Source: Caldicellulosiruptor acetigenus (GTDB taxonomy: Bacteria; Bacillota; Thermoanaerobacteria; Caldicellulosiruptorales; Caldicellulosiruptoraceae). From it: a DNA stretch of 64,000 nt. The stretch lies in contig NZ_CP113866.1 in assembly GCF_026914305.1 (NCBI RefSeq), positions 988,501-1,052,500 of the forward strand, written 5' to 3'. Below the pieces are notes generated by a model. The model was given only the letters and a program-made list of their open reading frames with translations. It was not told the origin of the DNA and searched no databases. Shown piece by piece: positions 53,740 to 62,176 of this stretch. The position numbers and the translations under genes are program-made. Every line of letters begins with the position of its first letter. Within the stretch, counting starts at the first letter, position 1.

Positions 53740-54714
53740 TTGATAGAATTTCAAAAACCAACAATAAGGTGTGAAGAGCTGAGCCCAGACAATAAATATG
53801 GGCGATATGTTATTGAGCCTCTGGAAAGAGGTTATGGTATAACAGTTGGAAATGCGCTCAGAAGAACACTTTTGTCGTCACTACCTGGTGCAGCAGTCAC
53901 AGCAGTTAAGATTGATGGGGTGTTACATGAGTTTTCAACAATTCCAGGGGTCTTAGAAGATGTACCAGAGATAATACTCAATTTAAAAGGCTTGGCTATT
54001 AAGATGTCATCCCCAGGGCCAAAGGTAATGTACATTGAGGCTCAGGGCGAATGTGAAGTAAAAGCAAAAGATATAAAGGCAGATGCTGATATAGAGATTT
54101 GCAATCCGGACCATCATATTGCTACACTTAACTCTGACGCAAGACTTTTTATGGAGATAACAGTAAATCAAGGCAAAGGTTATGTACCGGCTGAAAGAAA
54201 CAAACAGCCAAACCAGCCAATAGGTGTTATCCCTGTTGATTCTATTTATACACCTGTTGTAAAGGTCAACTACAAGGTTGAAAATACAAGAGTTGGTCAG
54301 GTGACCGACTATGATAAATTGACCATGGAGATATGGACAAATGGAACTATTCGTCCAGATGAGGCGCTAACTGTTGCCGCAAAGATTTTAATAGAGCATT
54401 TTAACCTGTTTACTGATCTTTCTAATATTCCTACAAAGATTGAGACAGTTGTAAAACAAGAGCCGCCGAAGAGAAATAAGCTACTGGACATGACAATAGA
54501 AGAGCTTGAGCTTTCAGTAAGGTCGTACAACTGTCTTAAGAGAGCAGGGATAAACACAGTTGAGGACCTTGTCAACAAGACTGAAGAAGAGATGATGAAG
54601 GTAAGGAACTTGGGCAAAAAGTCCTTAGAAGAGGTCATCCAAAAACTTCACAGCTTGGGACTTAGCCTCAAAAAGAGTGATAGCACGCCGAAGGAGGAGG
54701 AAGAAGAGAAATGA
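53740..54714 (+). CDS. rpoA: RNA polymerase alpha subunit
   Basis: A 324-residue subunit: N-terminal dimerisation domain ([22 protein letters not shown]) and C-terminal DNA-binding domain ([21 protein letters not shown] ... [13 protein letters not shown]), joined by a flexible linker. TTG 53740 lies 9 bases after AAGGAGGG. Its end overlaps rplQ by 4 bases (ATGA). Confidence 0.97.
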   Translation: MIEFQKPTIRCEELSPDNKYGRYVIEPLERGYGITVGNALRRTLLSSLPGAAVTAVKIDGVLHEFSTIPGVLEDVPEIILNLKGLAIKMSSPGPKVMYIEAQGECEVKAKDIKADADIEICNPDHHIATLNSDARLFMEITVNQGKGYVPAERNKQPNQPIGVIPVDSIYTPVVKVNYKVENTRVGQVTDYDKLTMEIWTNGTIRPDEALTVAAKILIEHFNLFTDLSNIPTKIETVVKQEPPKRNKLLDMTIEELELSVRSYNCLKRAGINTVEDLVNKTEEEMMKVRNLGKKSLEEVIQKLHSLGLSLKKSDSTPKEEEEEK

Positions 54715-55052
54715 ACAAATTAAGAAAACTCAAACGTGATACAGACCACAGACAGGCTCTTATGAGAAACTTGGCAACATCTTTGTTCAAGCATGGTAGA
54801 ATAATGACAACAGAAGCAAAGGCAAAGGATTTAAGAAGAATAGCTGAAAAGCTTATAACCATAGCAAAAAAAGGTGATCTTGCATCATATAGAAGAGTTT
54901 TAGGATATTTGTATGAAGAAGATGTTGCATATGACCTGTTCCAGAAGATAGCTCCCAGATATCAGGGGAGAAATGGCGGTTATACAAGAATAATTAAGGT
55001 TGGGCCACGTAAAGGTGACGGTGCTATGATGGTTTATATAGAGCTTGTATAA
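54711..55052 (+). CDS. rplQ: Ribosomal protein L17
   Basis: 50S protein of 113 residues, last gene of the superoperon. [30 protein letters not shown] and [17 protein letters not shown] are canonical. ATG 54711 overlaps the rpoA stop, with GGAGGAGGAAG inside the end of rpoA. Confidence 0.97.
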   Translation: MNKLRKLKRDTDHRQALMRNLATSLFKHGRIMTTEAKAKDLRRIAEKLITIAKKGDLASYRRVLGYLYEEDVAYDLFQKIAPRYQGRNGGYTRIIKVGPRKGDGAMMVYIELV

Positions 55053-55090
55053 GGTCAAAGAGGCATTTCCCTCTTTGGCCTTTTTGCTTT
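55051..55090 (+). terminator. Terminator of the ribosomal superoperon
   Basis: AAGGTCAAAGAGG (55051-55063) pairs with CCTCTTTGGCCTT (one mismatch) and runs into TTTTTGCTTTTTT. The stem starts within the rplQ stop codon. Confidence 0.88.
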
Positions 55091-55189
55091 TTTGAGCTAT
55101 CATCTCAATATACAAACAAAGTTTTGCTATTTACAAAATCAAAAGTGTGTGCTAATATTATTAATGCTTTTTGATTGTTACAAAAACGC

Positions 55190-55263
55190 TGCGGGATGGT
55201 GTAATGGTAGCACAGGTGACTCTGGATCACCTTGTCTAGGTTCGAGTCCTAGTCCCGCAGCCA
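55190..55263 (+). tRNA. tRNA-Gln(CTG)
   Basis: A 74-base cloverleaf: acceptor stem TGCGGGA/TCCCGCA, D-arm GTGTAATGGTAGCAC, anticodon stem GGTGA/TCACC enclosing the loop CTCTGGA with anticodon CTG, T-arm with GGTTCGAGTCC, discriminator G and an encoded CCA. It lies 6 bases before tRNA-Glu. Confidence 0.95.
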
Positions 55264-55269
55264 AAAAGT

Positions 55270-55345
55270 GGCCCTATCGTCTAGAGGCCCAGGACACCGC
55301 CCTCTCACGGCGGAGACAGGGGTTCGAATCCCCTTAGGGCTACCA
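55270..55345 (+). tRNA. tRNA-Glu(CTC)
   Basis: A 76-base cloverleaf: acceptor GGCCCTA/TAGGGCT (G-T first pair), anticodon stem CCGCC/GGCGG with loop CTCTCAC and anticodon CTC, T-loop GTTCGAATC, discriminator A and an encoded CCA. Co-transcribed with tRNA-Gln. Confidence 0.95.
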
Positions 55346-55362
55346 ACTAAATAAAAAGTAAT

Positions 55363-55412
55363 TCGTCTGCTCTCAAAATTTCAGAAACAAAAGGGGCAGA
55401 CGATTTTATTAT
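55363..55412 (+). terminator. Terminator after the tRNA pair
   Basis: TCGTCTGC (55363-55370) pairs with GCAGACGA (55396-55403), extended by two weaker pairs, then TTTTATTATA. Confidence 0.75.
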
Positions 55413-55477
55413 ACTTATAAGATGAAAAATATAAATTATGGTGTGATGAGACATGGATAGTTTATTGAGAAAAAAAT

Positions 55478-55717
55478 ATGAGAAAGAAAATAATTGATGC
55501 GTTAGAAGAGCTGCTAGAAGAAAAGATTGCTGAAATTATTGACTTTGTAGAATATTTAAAAATCAAGGAAATCAAAAATAAAGAAAATAAAGAAACTTAT
55601 GAATGGTTAAATTATAATGCAGAATGGCCAGAATACGAATGGGGCGAAAAGGGTTTACCTGAGTGTAAAAAAGTAAAGTTTATTAGTGAAATGTGGTTGT
55701 TAATTAAAGAAGCATAA
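55478..55717 (+). CDS. Small DUF2281-like protein, possible orphan antitoxin
   Basis: A 79-residue protein. The N-terminus (ALEELLEEKIAEIIDFVEYLKIKE) has the helix pattern of DUF2281/antitoxin-like proteins; the middle is rich in Trp, Tyr and Glu (EWPEYEWGEKGLPE). No toxin gene follows; a terminator comes 6 bases after the stop. There is no good ribosome binding site before ATG 55478, so expression is doubtful. It may be an orphan or decayed half of a toxin-antitoxin pair. Confidence 0.5.
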   Translation: MRKKIIDALEELLEEKIAEIIDFVEYLKIKEIKNKENKETYEWLNYNAEWPEYEWGEKGLPECKKVKFISEMWLLIKEA

Positions 55718-55722
55718 AACAT

Positions 55723-55762
55723 GCTGTTTCTCATACGAAGATAGAGAGACAGCTTTTTTTTA
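55723..55762 (+). terminator. Terminator before the isc operon
   Basis: GCTGTTTCTC (55723-55732) pairs with GAGAGACAGC (55744-55753, one G-T) and is followed by TTTTTTTTATA. Confidence 0.85.
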
Positions 55763-55768
55763 TATCCC

Positions 55769-55798
55769 TTGACAAAAGTACCTTAAAAGTGTTATCAT
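55769..55798 (+). promoter_or_regulatory. Promoter of the isc operon
   Basis: TTGACA (55769-55774) and TATCAT (55793-55798), 18 bp apart (17 bp if TTATCA is used). The -35 box is perfect. Confidence 0.75.
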
Positions 55799-55808
55799 AG
55801 TATAAAAA

Positions 55809-55825
55809 CCGAGTATACAAGTCGG
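55809..55825 (+). promoter_or_regulatory. Candidate Rrf2/IscR operator
   Basis: CCGAGTATACAAGTCGG is an imperfect inverted repeat (CCGA...TCGG outer arms, ATA centre) placed at the expected transcription start of iscR. Rrf2 regulators commonly bind such imperfect repeats and repress their own operon. Assignment to IscR is by position. Confidence 0.5.
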
Positions 55826-55842
55826 AATTGGAGAGATATAAG

Positions 55843-56295
55843 ATGTTCAGGTTATCTACAAAGGGAAGATATGGTGTCAGAGCAATGTTTGATTTGGCGC
55901 TTCACTATGATGAAGGGCTTGTATCTTTGAAGAACATAGCAGAGCGTCAGGAGATTTCTGAGCATTATTTAGAACAGCTCATTGCTGCCTTGAAAAAAGC
56001 AGGACTTGTCAAGAGTATAAGAGGTGCTCAGGGCGGCTATATGCTTTCAAGAGAGCCTTCAAAAATTACTATTGGTGAGATTTTAAGAGCGCTTGAGGGA
56101 TCACTTTCGCCTTCTGAATGTATAGATGATATAGAAAGGGTTGACTGTCCAAGAGCAGAGTTTTGTGTGACAAGAAAGGTTTGGGAAAAGGTCAAAGAAG
56201 CAATAGAAAACGTTGTTGATTCTGTGACGCTCCAGGATTTGGTTGATGATTATAAAAAGATGACGGCAGACGAGTCATATATGTTTTATATCTAA
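55843..56295 (+). CDS. iscR: Rrf2-family transcriptional regulator IscR
   Basis: A 150-residue regulator. The winged helix occupies residues 1-70 (LSTKGRYGVRAMFDLAL, IAERQEISEHYLEQLIAAL, RGAQGGYMLSR). Cys93, Cys102 and Cys108 match the three ligands of an Fe-S cluster in IscR-type sensors, so it can report the Fe-S status of the cell. ATG 55843 follows TTGGAGAG; a longer frame from 55828 overlaps the site. It heads iscS-iscU-mnmA and probably represses them. CymR-like cysteine control is the alternative, but CymR lacks these cysteines. Confidence 0.88.
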   Translation: MFRLSTKGRYGVRAMFDLALHYDEGLVSLKNIAERQEISEHYLEQLIAALKKAGLVKSIRGAQGGYMLSREPSKITIGEILRALEGSLSPSECIDDIERVDCPRAEFCVTRKVWEKVKEAIENVVDSVTLQDLVDDYKKMTADESYMFYI

Positions 56296-56359
56296 AAAAC
56301 GGGGTATAATAGTTATAGAAACCCTACTAAAATGATAAAAATAATGGGAGATGATATAT

Positions 56360-57544
56360 ATGGAAGGAAAAATTATTTATTTTGACCATGCAGCGACAAC
56401 CCCTCTTAAAAAGGAAGTATTAGATGAGATGATGCCGTATTTGACAGAGCAGTACGGCAATCCTTCAACAATTTACAAGCTCGGAAGAGAAGCAAAAAAA
56501 GCTATTGAACTTGCAAGAGAAAGGGTCGCAAAGGCCTTAAATGCAGATATTCAAGAAATTTACTTTACCTCCGGTGGAACAGAATCAGATAACTGGGCAT
56601 TAAAAGGAGTTGCTTTTGCAAATAAAGATAAAGGCAAGCATATTATAACAACAACAATAGAGCACCATGCAGTTTTGCATCCTCTAAAATATCTTGAAGG
56701 TTTAGGATTTGAAGTCACATATGTTCCTGTTGAGCCAAATGGCATTGTTGACCCTCAAAGAATAAAAGAGGCAATAAGAGATGACACTATTTTGATTTCT
56801 GTCATGCTTGCAAATAACGAAATTGGGACAATCCAGCCTGTCAAAGAGATAGCAAAGATAGCAAAGGAAAAGGGAATAATTGTTCATACAGATGCTGTTC
56901 AAGCAGTTGGGCAAATTCCTGTTGATGTGAAAGATTTGGGTGTCGACCTTTTATCACTTTCTGCTCATAAGTTCTATGGGCCAAAAGGTGTTGGTGCACT
57001 CTATATTAGAAAAGGGACAAAGATTCATCCATTTTCGCATGGAGGTGCACAGGAGAGAAATAGGCGTGCTGGAACAGAGAATGTAGCAGGGATTGTCGGA
57101 CTTGGCAAGGCTATAGAGCTTGCAACTCAGAATCTTTCTGAGTATGCTGCAAAGCTTCAGAAACTGAGAGATAAGCTCATTGATGGTGTGCTGAGCAAAA
57201 TTGATTATGTTCGACTCAATGGCGACAGAAACCAGAGACTTCCTAACAATGCAAACTTCTCATTTGAGTTTATTGAAGGTGAAAGTCTTCTTTTGATGCT
57301 TGACATGAAAGGAATTGCAGCATCAAGCGGGTCTGCATGTACATCAGGGTCTTTGGACCCTTCACATGTGCTGCTGGCAATTGGGCTTGAACACGAGGTT
57401 GCTCATGGGTCTTTGAGAATAACACTTGGTGAAGATAACACCGAGGAAGATATAGACTATCTTTTAGAAGTTTTACCTGAAATTGTTTCAAGACTAAGAG
57501 AAATGAGTCCGCTTTATGAAAGTGTAAAGAAAGGAGGCAAGTGA
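56360..57544 (+). CDS. iscS: Cysteine desulfurase IscS/NifS
   Basis: A PLP enzyme of 394 residues that removes sulfur from cysteine and holds it as persulfide. The N-terminus YFDHAATTP, cofactor-stacking His103 ([10 protein letters not shown]), PLP Lys204 ([10 protein letters not shown]) and persulfide-carrying Cys327 ([10 protein letters not shown]) are all present. The long loop around Cys327 puts it in group I (IscS/NifS). ATG 56360 lies 10 bases after GGGAG. It supplies IscU and MnmA, both encoded next. Confidence 0.95.
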   Translation: MEGKIIYFDHAATTPLKKEVLDEMMPYLTEQYGNPSTIYKLGREAKKAIELARERVAKALNADIQEIYFTSGGTESDNWALKGVAFANKDKGKHIITTTIEHHAVLHPLKYLEGLGFEVTYVPVEPNGIVDPQRIKEAIRDDTILISVMLANNEIGTIQPVKEIAKIAKEKGIIVHTDAVQAVGQIPVDVKDLGVDLLSLSAHKFYGPKGVGALYIRKGTKIHPFSHGGAQERNRRAGTENVAGIVGLGKAIELATQNLSEYAAKLQKLRDKLIDGVLSKIDYVRLNGDRNQRLPNNANFSFEFIEGESLLLMLDMKGIAASSGSACTSGSLDPSHVLLAIGLEHEVAHGSLRITLGEDNTEEDIDYLLEVLPEIVSRLREMSPLYESVKKGGK

Positions 57545-57545
57545 T

Positions 57546-57929
57546 ATGTATAGCGAAAAGGTTTTAGACCATTTTATGAACCCGCGAAATGTTGGTGAGA
57601 TTGAGAATGCAGACGGTGTTGCTCAGGTTGGCAATCCGAAGTGTGGAGATATAATGAAGATGTATCTTAAAATAGAGAATGGTATAATAGTTGATGCAAA
57701 GTTTAAAACATTTGGCTGTGGTGCTGCTGTTGCAACAAGTTCAATGGCAACAGAGATGGTGAAAGGAAAGACAATAGAAGAAGCTTTGCAGATTACTAAC
57801 AAAGCTGTTGCAGAAGCTTTAGACGGTCTTCCAGCTAACAAGCTCCACTGTTCGGTTTTAGCCGAAGAGGCAATTAAAGCCGCAATTGAAGACTATCTTA
57901 GCAAGCAAAAAAGCAAAAATACCAACTAA
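57546..57929 (+). CDS. iscU: Fe-S cluster scaffold protein IscU/NifU N-domain
   Basis: A 127-residue scaffold on which Fe-S clusters form. Cluster ligands Cys33 (NPKCGD, with the labilising Asp35), Cys58 (FGCGAA) and Cys102 (KLHCSVLAEEAI) are conserved. The LPPVK chaperone-binding motif of E. coli IscU appears only as LPANK, typical of IscU lineages that work without HscA. It starts one base after iscS, with AAAGGAGG in the end of that gene. Confidence 0.95.
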   Translation: MYSEKVLDHFMNPRNVGEIENADGVAQVGNPKCGDIMKMYLKIENGIIVDAKFKTFGCGAAVATSSMATEMVKGKTIEEALQITNKAVAEALDGLPANKLHCSVLAEEAIKAAIEDYLSKQKSKNTN

Positions 57930-57954
57930 ACTTACTTTAAAAGGGTGAGATTTT

Positions 57955-59037
57955 TTGAAGAAAAAAGTCCTGGTTGCTATGAGTGGAGGTGTAGATTCTT
58001 CTGTTGCAGCTGCAATCCTGAAAGAAGAAGGGTATGAAGTATATGGAGCAACAATGCAGATTTGGCAAACTGAAACTGAGGATGAGTTAATTCGCGAAAA
58101 GAGCTGTTGTTCTCTTACTGCTGTTGACGATGCACGAAGGGTTGCTCATATTCTTGACATACCATACTATGTCTTTAATATGAAAGATGATTTTAAAAAA
58201 GAGGTCATAAACTATTTTGTTGACGAATATATAAAAGGCAGAACGCCAAATCCTTGCATTATGTGCAACAGGAAAATCAAATTTGAACTTTTTTTAAAAA
58301 AGGCAATGGTGCTTGGCATGGATTACATTGCAACAGGTCATTATGCCATAATAGAATACGATAAAAGTCTATGTAGATATCTCTTGAAAAGGTCAAAAGC
58401 AAGAGAAAAAGACCAAACTTATGTGCTTTACAACATGACCCAGGAAATGCTTTCAAAAACACTTTTTCCTCTTGGTAGGTTCTCCAAAGATGAGGTTCGA
58501 AAACTTGCTGAGAAATTCAAGCTTCCTGTTGCAAGAAAACCTGACTCTCAGGAAATTTGTTTTATCCCGGACAATGACTATGGAAGTTTTATTGAAAAAG
58601 AGACAGGAATAAAGGATGAAGGTATATATGTTGACACAGAGGGAAATATACTTGGCAAAAGCAAAGCGTATTACAATTACACCATCGGTCAGAGAAAAGG
58701 ACTTGGAATTTCTACCGGGAAAAGGATGTATGTAGTTGATATAAAACCTGAGGAGAACAAAGTTGTTTTGGGAGAAGAAGACAAAATATTTTCGGATGGT
58801 CTGATTGCTTATGATTTGAACTTTATACCGTTTGATAAATTGGAATCTGAGTTAGAAGTAACAGCAAAGATACGATATACTGCAAAAGAGGCAAAAGCAA
58901 GAATTATACCTGCGCAGAATAATAAAGTACTTGTCAAGTTTTATGAAAAACAGCGTGCCATAACACCAGGGCAGTCTGTTGTGTTCTACAGCGGCGATAT
59001 TGTTGTTGGCGGCGGAATAATAGAAAAAGCCCTCTGA
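57955..59037 (+). CDS. mnmA: tRNA-specific 2-thiouridylase MnmA
   Basis: Adds sulfur to U34 of tRNA-Lys, tRNA-Glu and tRNA-Gln. The 360-residue enzyme has the PP-loop SGGVDSSVAA, the catalytic cysteines in NPCIMCNRKIKF and QEICFIPD, and a C-terminal beta-barrel. The sulfur comes from the IscS encoded two genes upstream, a layout typical of clostridia. TTG 57955 follows AAAGGGTGAG. Notably its substrates include the tRNA-Gln and tRNA-Glu species, though the ones encoded at 55190 have C34 and would not be thiolated. Confidence 0.95.
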   Translation: MKKKVLVAMSGGVDSSVAAAILKEEGYEVYGATMQIWQTETEDELIREKSCCSLTAVDDARRVAHILDIPYYVFNMKDDFKKEVINYFVDEYIKGRTPNPCIMCNRKIKFELFLKKAMVLGMDYIATGHYAIIEYDKSLCRYLLKRSKAREKDQTYVLYNMTQEMLSKTLFPLGRFSKDEVRKLAEKFKLPVARKPDSQEICFIPDNDYGSFIEKETGIKDEGIYVDTEGNILGKSKAYYNYTIGQRKGLGISTGKRMYVVDIKPEENKVVLGEEDKIFSDGLIAYDLNFIPFDKLESELEVTAKIRYTAKEAKARIIPAQNNKVLVKFYEKQRAITPGQSVVFYSGDIVVGGGIIEKAL

Positions 59038-59052
59038 TGAGGGCTTATATTT
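59027..59052. terminator. Bidirectional terminator between mnmA and the PHP gene
   Basis: AAGCCCTC (59027-59034) pairs perfectly with GAGGGCTT (59039-59046), followed by ATATTTTT. It overlaps the ends of both convergent genes. Confidence 0.8.
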
Positions 59053-59845
59053 TTACAAATATTGGCTCAAGATTTTCAAATTTTGTTAAATATTTAAAAC
59101 CAATGCTCTTTAGCATATCAACAGTATAATCGAACATATATGCAATGTATTCTGTAGAGTGCGCATCTGACCCAAGCGTAATTATTTCGCCACCCAATTC
59201 ATAAAATCGTTTCAAGATTTTATATTCTGGATGTGGCATTCCAAGACCATATCTAAAACCAGAGGTATTAACTTCAATTCCTTTTCCTTTAAGAATAAGC
59301 AGTTTTAATATCTCATCTATCAAATTCCAATACTCTTCTTTATCTAAATCTTTGTTCTCATAATCTCCATATCGTTTGACAATGTCAAGATGGCCATATA
59401 CACAAAATTTGTCAAAGCTTTTGATGAGGTTCAGAGTCTCTTCAAAGTATCTTATATAGGCCTGCTGTTTTGTTTTTCCCTGATAGAAAACACCATCTGC
59501 TAAATCTTGAAAGTCTACAACATGAGTTGAGGCAATTACAAAGTCAAAGGAGTAGGCATTTAGAATCTCTAAGCTTTTTTCTATAGAATGTGGTTGCAGC
59601 CCCACCTCACTACCGAGTTTAATTTTTATCTTGCTGCTGTATTTTTCTTTGATAGAATAAAACTCACTGATGTAATCTTCATAGTTAATATCCCAAACAG
59701 GGTATGAAACCGTCGGGTATAAAAGGTCCATGTGGTCTGTAAAAGCTATCTCATCAAGCTTGAGTTCTATAGCCTTTTTTACAGCATCTTCCATACTCAT
59801 ATTTGAGTCTGATGAAAAGTTAGAATGAATGTGGTAGTCAAACAT
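59045..59845 (-). CDS. PHP-domain phosphatase, histidinol-phosphatase (HisJ) family
   Basis: A 266-residue PHP-fold metal-dependent phosphoesterase. Metal ligands appear in FDYHIHSNFSSD (HxH), AFTDHMD, KLGSEVGL, ASTHVVD, YGHLDIVKRYGD and TLGSDAHS. Length and motif order match HisJ/HisK histidinol phosphatases of Firmicutes. No other his gene is nearby, so a role in histidine synthesis is likely but not proved by context. AAGGAGATGA precedes the ATG at 59845. Confidence 0.85.
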   Translation of the reverse strand: MFDYHIHSNFSSDSNMSMEDAVKKAIELKLDEIAFTDHMDLLYPTVSYPVWDINYEDYISEFYSIKEKYSSKIKIKLGSEVGLQPHSIEKSLEILNAYSFDFVIASTHVVDFQDLADGVFYQGKTKQQAYIRYFEETLNLIKSFDKFCVYGHLDIVKRYGDYENKDLDKEEYWNLIDEILKLLILKGKGIEVNTSGFRYGLGMPHPEYKILKRFYELGGEIITLGSDAHSTEYIAYMFDYTVDMLKSIGFKYLTKFENLEPIFVKI

Positions 59846-59939
59846 AGCAAGTCATCTCCTTTAAAAAGAGTTTTTTTGCACACAATCAAATTGTATGATA
59901 TTTTATTGACAATAGCAATTGTTAAAAAGGGTGATTTTT

Positions 59940-61124
59940 ATGATTCAGCTCAAAAACGAACCGATGAAGGTAATTAAGACCCTAAATCAGCATGGATTTA
60001 AAGCATATTTGGTTGGTGGATGTCTGAGAGACTATCTGCTGTCGAAAGAGCCTGAGGATTTTGACATTGCAACAGATGCAAAACCTGAAGATGTAATTCA
60101 TCTTTTTGAAAAGACCATTCCAACAGGGATAAAACATGGAACAGTAACAGTGATTATAAATGGAGTCAAGATAGAGGTTACCACATTTAGAGTAGAAAAG
60201 GAATATGAAAACCACAGATGGCCAAAAGTAGAGTTTACAAACAGTCTTTTTGAAGACCTCAGAAGAAGGGATTTTACTATAAATGCTATGGCATATCATC
60301 CGGATGAAGGACTTATAGATTATTTCGGTGGAATTGAGGACTTGAAGAATAAAATTGTTAGATGTGTTGGCAATCCACACGAGAGGTTTTTTGAAGATGC
60401 ACTGAGAATTTTGAGATGTATAAGGTTTGCAACGCAGCTAAGTTTTGTCATAGAAAATGAAACTTTTGAGGCACTAAAAAGCCTAAAAGATCTTTTAAAA
60501 AAAATCTCAAAGGAAAGAATAAATATAGAACTATCAAAGACTTTAGAAAGCAAAAATTCTTCTTACGGGCTTGAACTTCTTTATGAAAGCAGTGTGGGCA
60601 GTATTATAATTCCTGAGTATTCGCAAATATACCTGTATTTGAGCCAAGTAGACTTTGATTTTATTCCTACAAAGTTCAAAGTTCCTGCATTTTTTGCTTG
60701 TTTGAAAGATAATACATTAATTGAAAAACTAATGAGAGATTTGAAGTTTGAAAAAAAGAAAATTAATGCTGCTGTTAAACTTTGCAATTATTTAACCATG
60801 GAATGCTCTCAAGATAAACTTGTCAAAAAGATTTTTTTCGAGGAGGAAAAAGAAGCTGAAGAAATTCTGACAACCATTTCTATTTTAAAATCAGACCATA
60901 GAATTTTACAAATATTCAATGATTTGAAAAGAGAAAATAAGCTCATCCACAAAAAAGATGTTCAACTCAGTGGAGAAGATTTATTGGTTTTAGGTTTAAG
61001 GGGAGAAATGATAGGAAAGGTTTTAAACAGTGTATATGAATATATCTTAGAAAATCCTGAGAAAAATAATAAAGACGAAATATTAAACTATGTTAATTTG
61101 TATCTTCAGCAGGGTAAAAATTAA
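59940..61124 (+). CDS. cca: CCA tRNA nucleotidyltransferase (class II)
   Basis: Adds or repairs the 3' CCA of tRNA. The 394-residue protein has the polymerase-beta head (YLVGGCLRDYLL, EDFDIATDAKP with catalytic aspartates), the RRRDFTINAMAY motif and the nucleotide-selecting neck motif (EDALRILRCIRFATQLSF). The C-terminal half is helical and diverged, without an HD domain. Both tRNAs in this window already encode CCA, so repair may be the main role for them. ATG 59940 follows AAAAGGGTGA; an upstream TTG/ATG reading from 59919 lacks a site. Confidence 0.93.
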   Translation: MIQLKNEPMKVIKTLNQHGFKAYLVGGCLRDYLLSKEPEDFDIATDAKPEDVIHLFEKTIPTGIKHGTVTVIINGVKIEVTTFRVEKEYENHRWPKVEFTNSLFEDLRRRDFTINAMAYHPDEGLIDYFGGIEDLKNKIVRCVGNPHERFFEDALRILRCIRFATQLSFVIENETFEALKSLKDLLKKISKERINIELSKTLESKNSSYGLELLYESSVGSIIIPEYSQIYLYLSQVDFDFIPTKFKVPAFFACLKDNTLIEKLMRDLKFEKKKINAAVKLCNYLTMECSQDKLVKKIFFEEEKEAEEILTTISILKSDHRILQIFNDLKRENKLIHKKDVQLSGEDLLVLGLRGEMIGKVLNSVYEYILENPEKNNKDEILNYVNLYLQQGKN

Positions 61125-61156
61125 TAAACAGAATTTTTAAACGAGGAGATGAGCGA

Positions 61157-62176
61157 ATGTTACCAACTACAAACGAACTTGGATACTACGAAATTCGACT
61201 TGAAAGCATTGGCGGACTTGGTGCAAATGTTGCGGGCAAGATTTTGGCTGAGGCAGGTGTTGTTGGAAGTGGACTAAATGCCTTAAATTTTGCAAGTTAT
61301 GGCTCTGAAAAGAAAGGTTCACCTGTAAAGTCGTATATAAGATTTGCTCCAAAGGAAAAGCAGATAAGAATTAATTCGCCTGTTGTTCAGCCTCATCTGG
61401 TTGCTATATTTCACGAAAATATGGTAAATACAGACCCCGTCACACAAGGACTTAGAAAAGATGGAATAGTTATCCTGAACACAAGCAAGAGCGTGGATGA
61501 GGCTCGAGACTTTTTAAAACTTGCAAGTGGCACGGTGGCAACAGTGGATGCAATAAGGATTGCCCTTGAAGTTAAAACAAGGATTAACATGGTTATGCTT
61601 GGGGCAATTGTAAGAATGCTTGGGTTTATCAGCTTAGATAGCGTGAAAGAGGTTGTTAAACAAACTTTTGAGAAAAAATATCCACAGACAATTGCGTCCA
61701 ACATGGCAGGTCTTGAAGCTGGATATAACCAGGTAGAATCTAAGTTTTTTGAATATGATGGTAAATACCAGTATGTGGAGTACCAGGAAGAAAGAAGACC
61801 TATGGGATATAAAAACGCTCCGATTGGAGGAACTATTGTAGAATATGCAAACACAATAACAAAAAACAATATAACCAGCAGGATTGGGAAAATTCCTGTG
61901 TTTATAAAAGAAAAATGCATCAACTGTGGGCTTTGTGAAACAACATGCCCTGATTATGTCTTTGTTTGGGATAGAAGGATTGAAAATGGTAAGTTAAAGA
62001 TGTTTAATCTGGGACCTGATTATCAATATTGTAAAGGATGCCTAAGATGTGTTGATATTTGTCCTACAGGTGCACTTGTTGAAGGAATTGAAAGGGAATA
62101 TGACATAGAAAAAATCTCTGCAAAACATGATTTTGATATATATGAAAAATGGTATGAGGATGGTGAGAAGAGATGA
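61157..62176 (+). CDS. 2-oxoacid:ferredoxin oxidoreductase, fused gamma and ferredoxin (delta) subunits
   Basis: A 339-residue protein. Residues 10-190 form the gamma domain (IRLESIGGLGANVAGKILAEA); residues 235-320 carry two 4Fe-4S motifs, CINCGLCETTCP and CKGCLRCVDICP, that take electrons from the catalytic subunits to ferredoxin. In many enzymes these are separate gamma and delta chains. The gene overlaps the alpha-beta gene by 4 bases (ATGA). The oxoacid (pyruvate, 2-oxoisovalerate or 2-oxoglutarate) cannot be told from sequence. GAGGAGATGAGCG precedes the ATG. Confidence 0.88.
   Translation: MLPTTNELGYYEIRLESIGGLGANVAGKILAEAGVVGSGLNALNFASYGSEKKGSPVKSYIRFAPKEKQIRINSPVVQPHLVAIFHENMVNTDPVTQGLRKDGIVILNTSKSVDEARDFLKLASGTVATVDAIRIALEVKTRINMVMLGAIVRMLGFISLDSVKEVVKQTFEKKYPQTIASNMAGLEAGYNQVESKFFEYDGKYQYVEYQEERRPMGYKNAPIGGTIVEYANTITKNNITSRIGKIPVFIKEKCINCGLCETTCPDYVFVWDRRIENGKLKMFNLGPDYQYCKGCLRCVDICPTGALVEGIEREYDIEKISAKHDFDIYEKWYEDGEKR

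Noticed and set aside
55092..55337. 81-codon open frame running across both tRNA genes
   Set aside because: The tRNA cloverleaves explain the sequence; the frame has no binding site and a nonsense composition.
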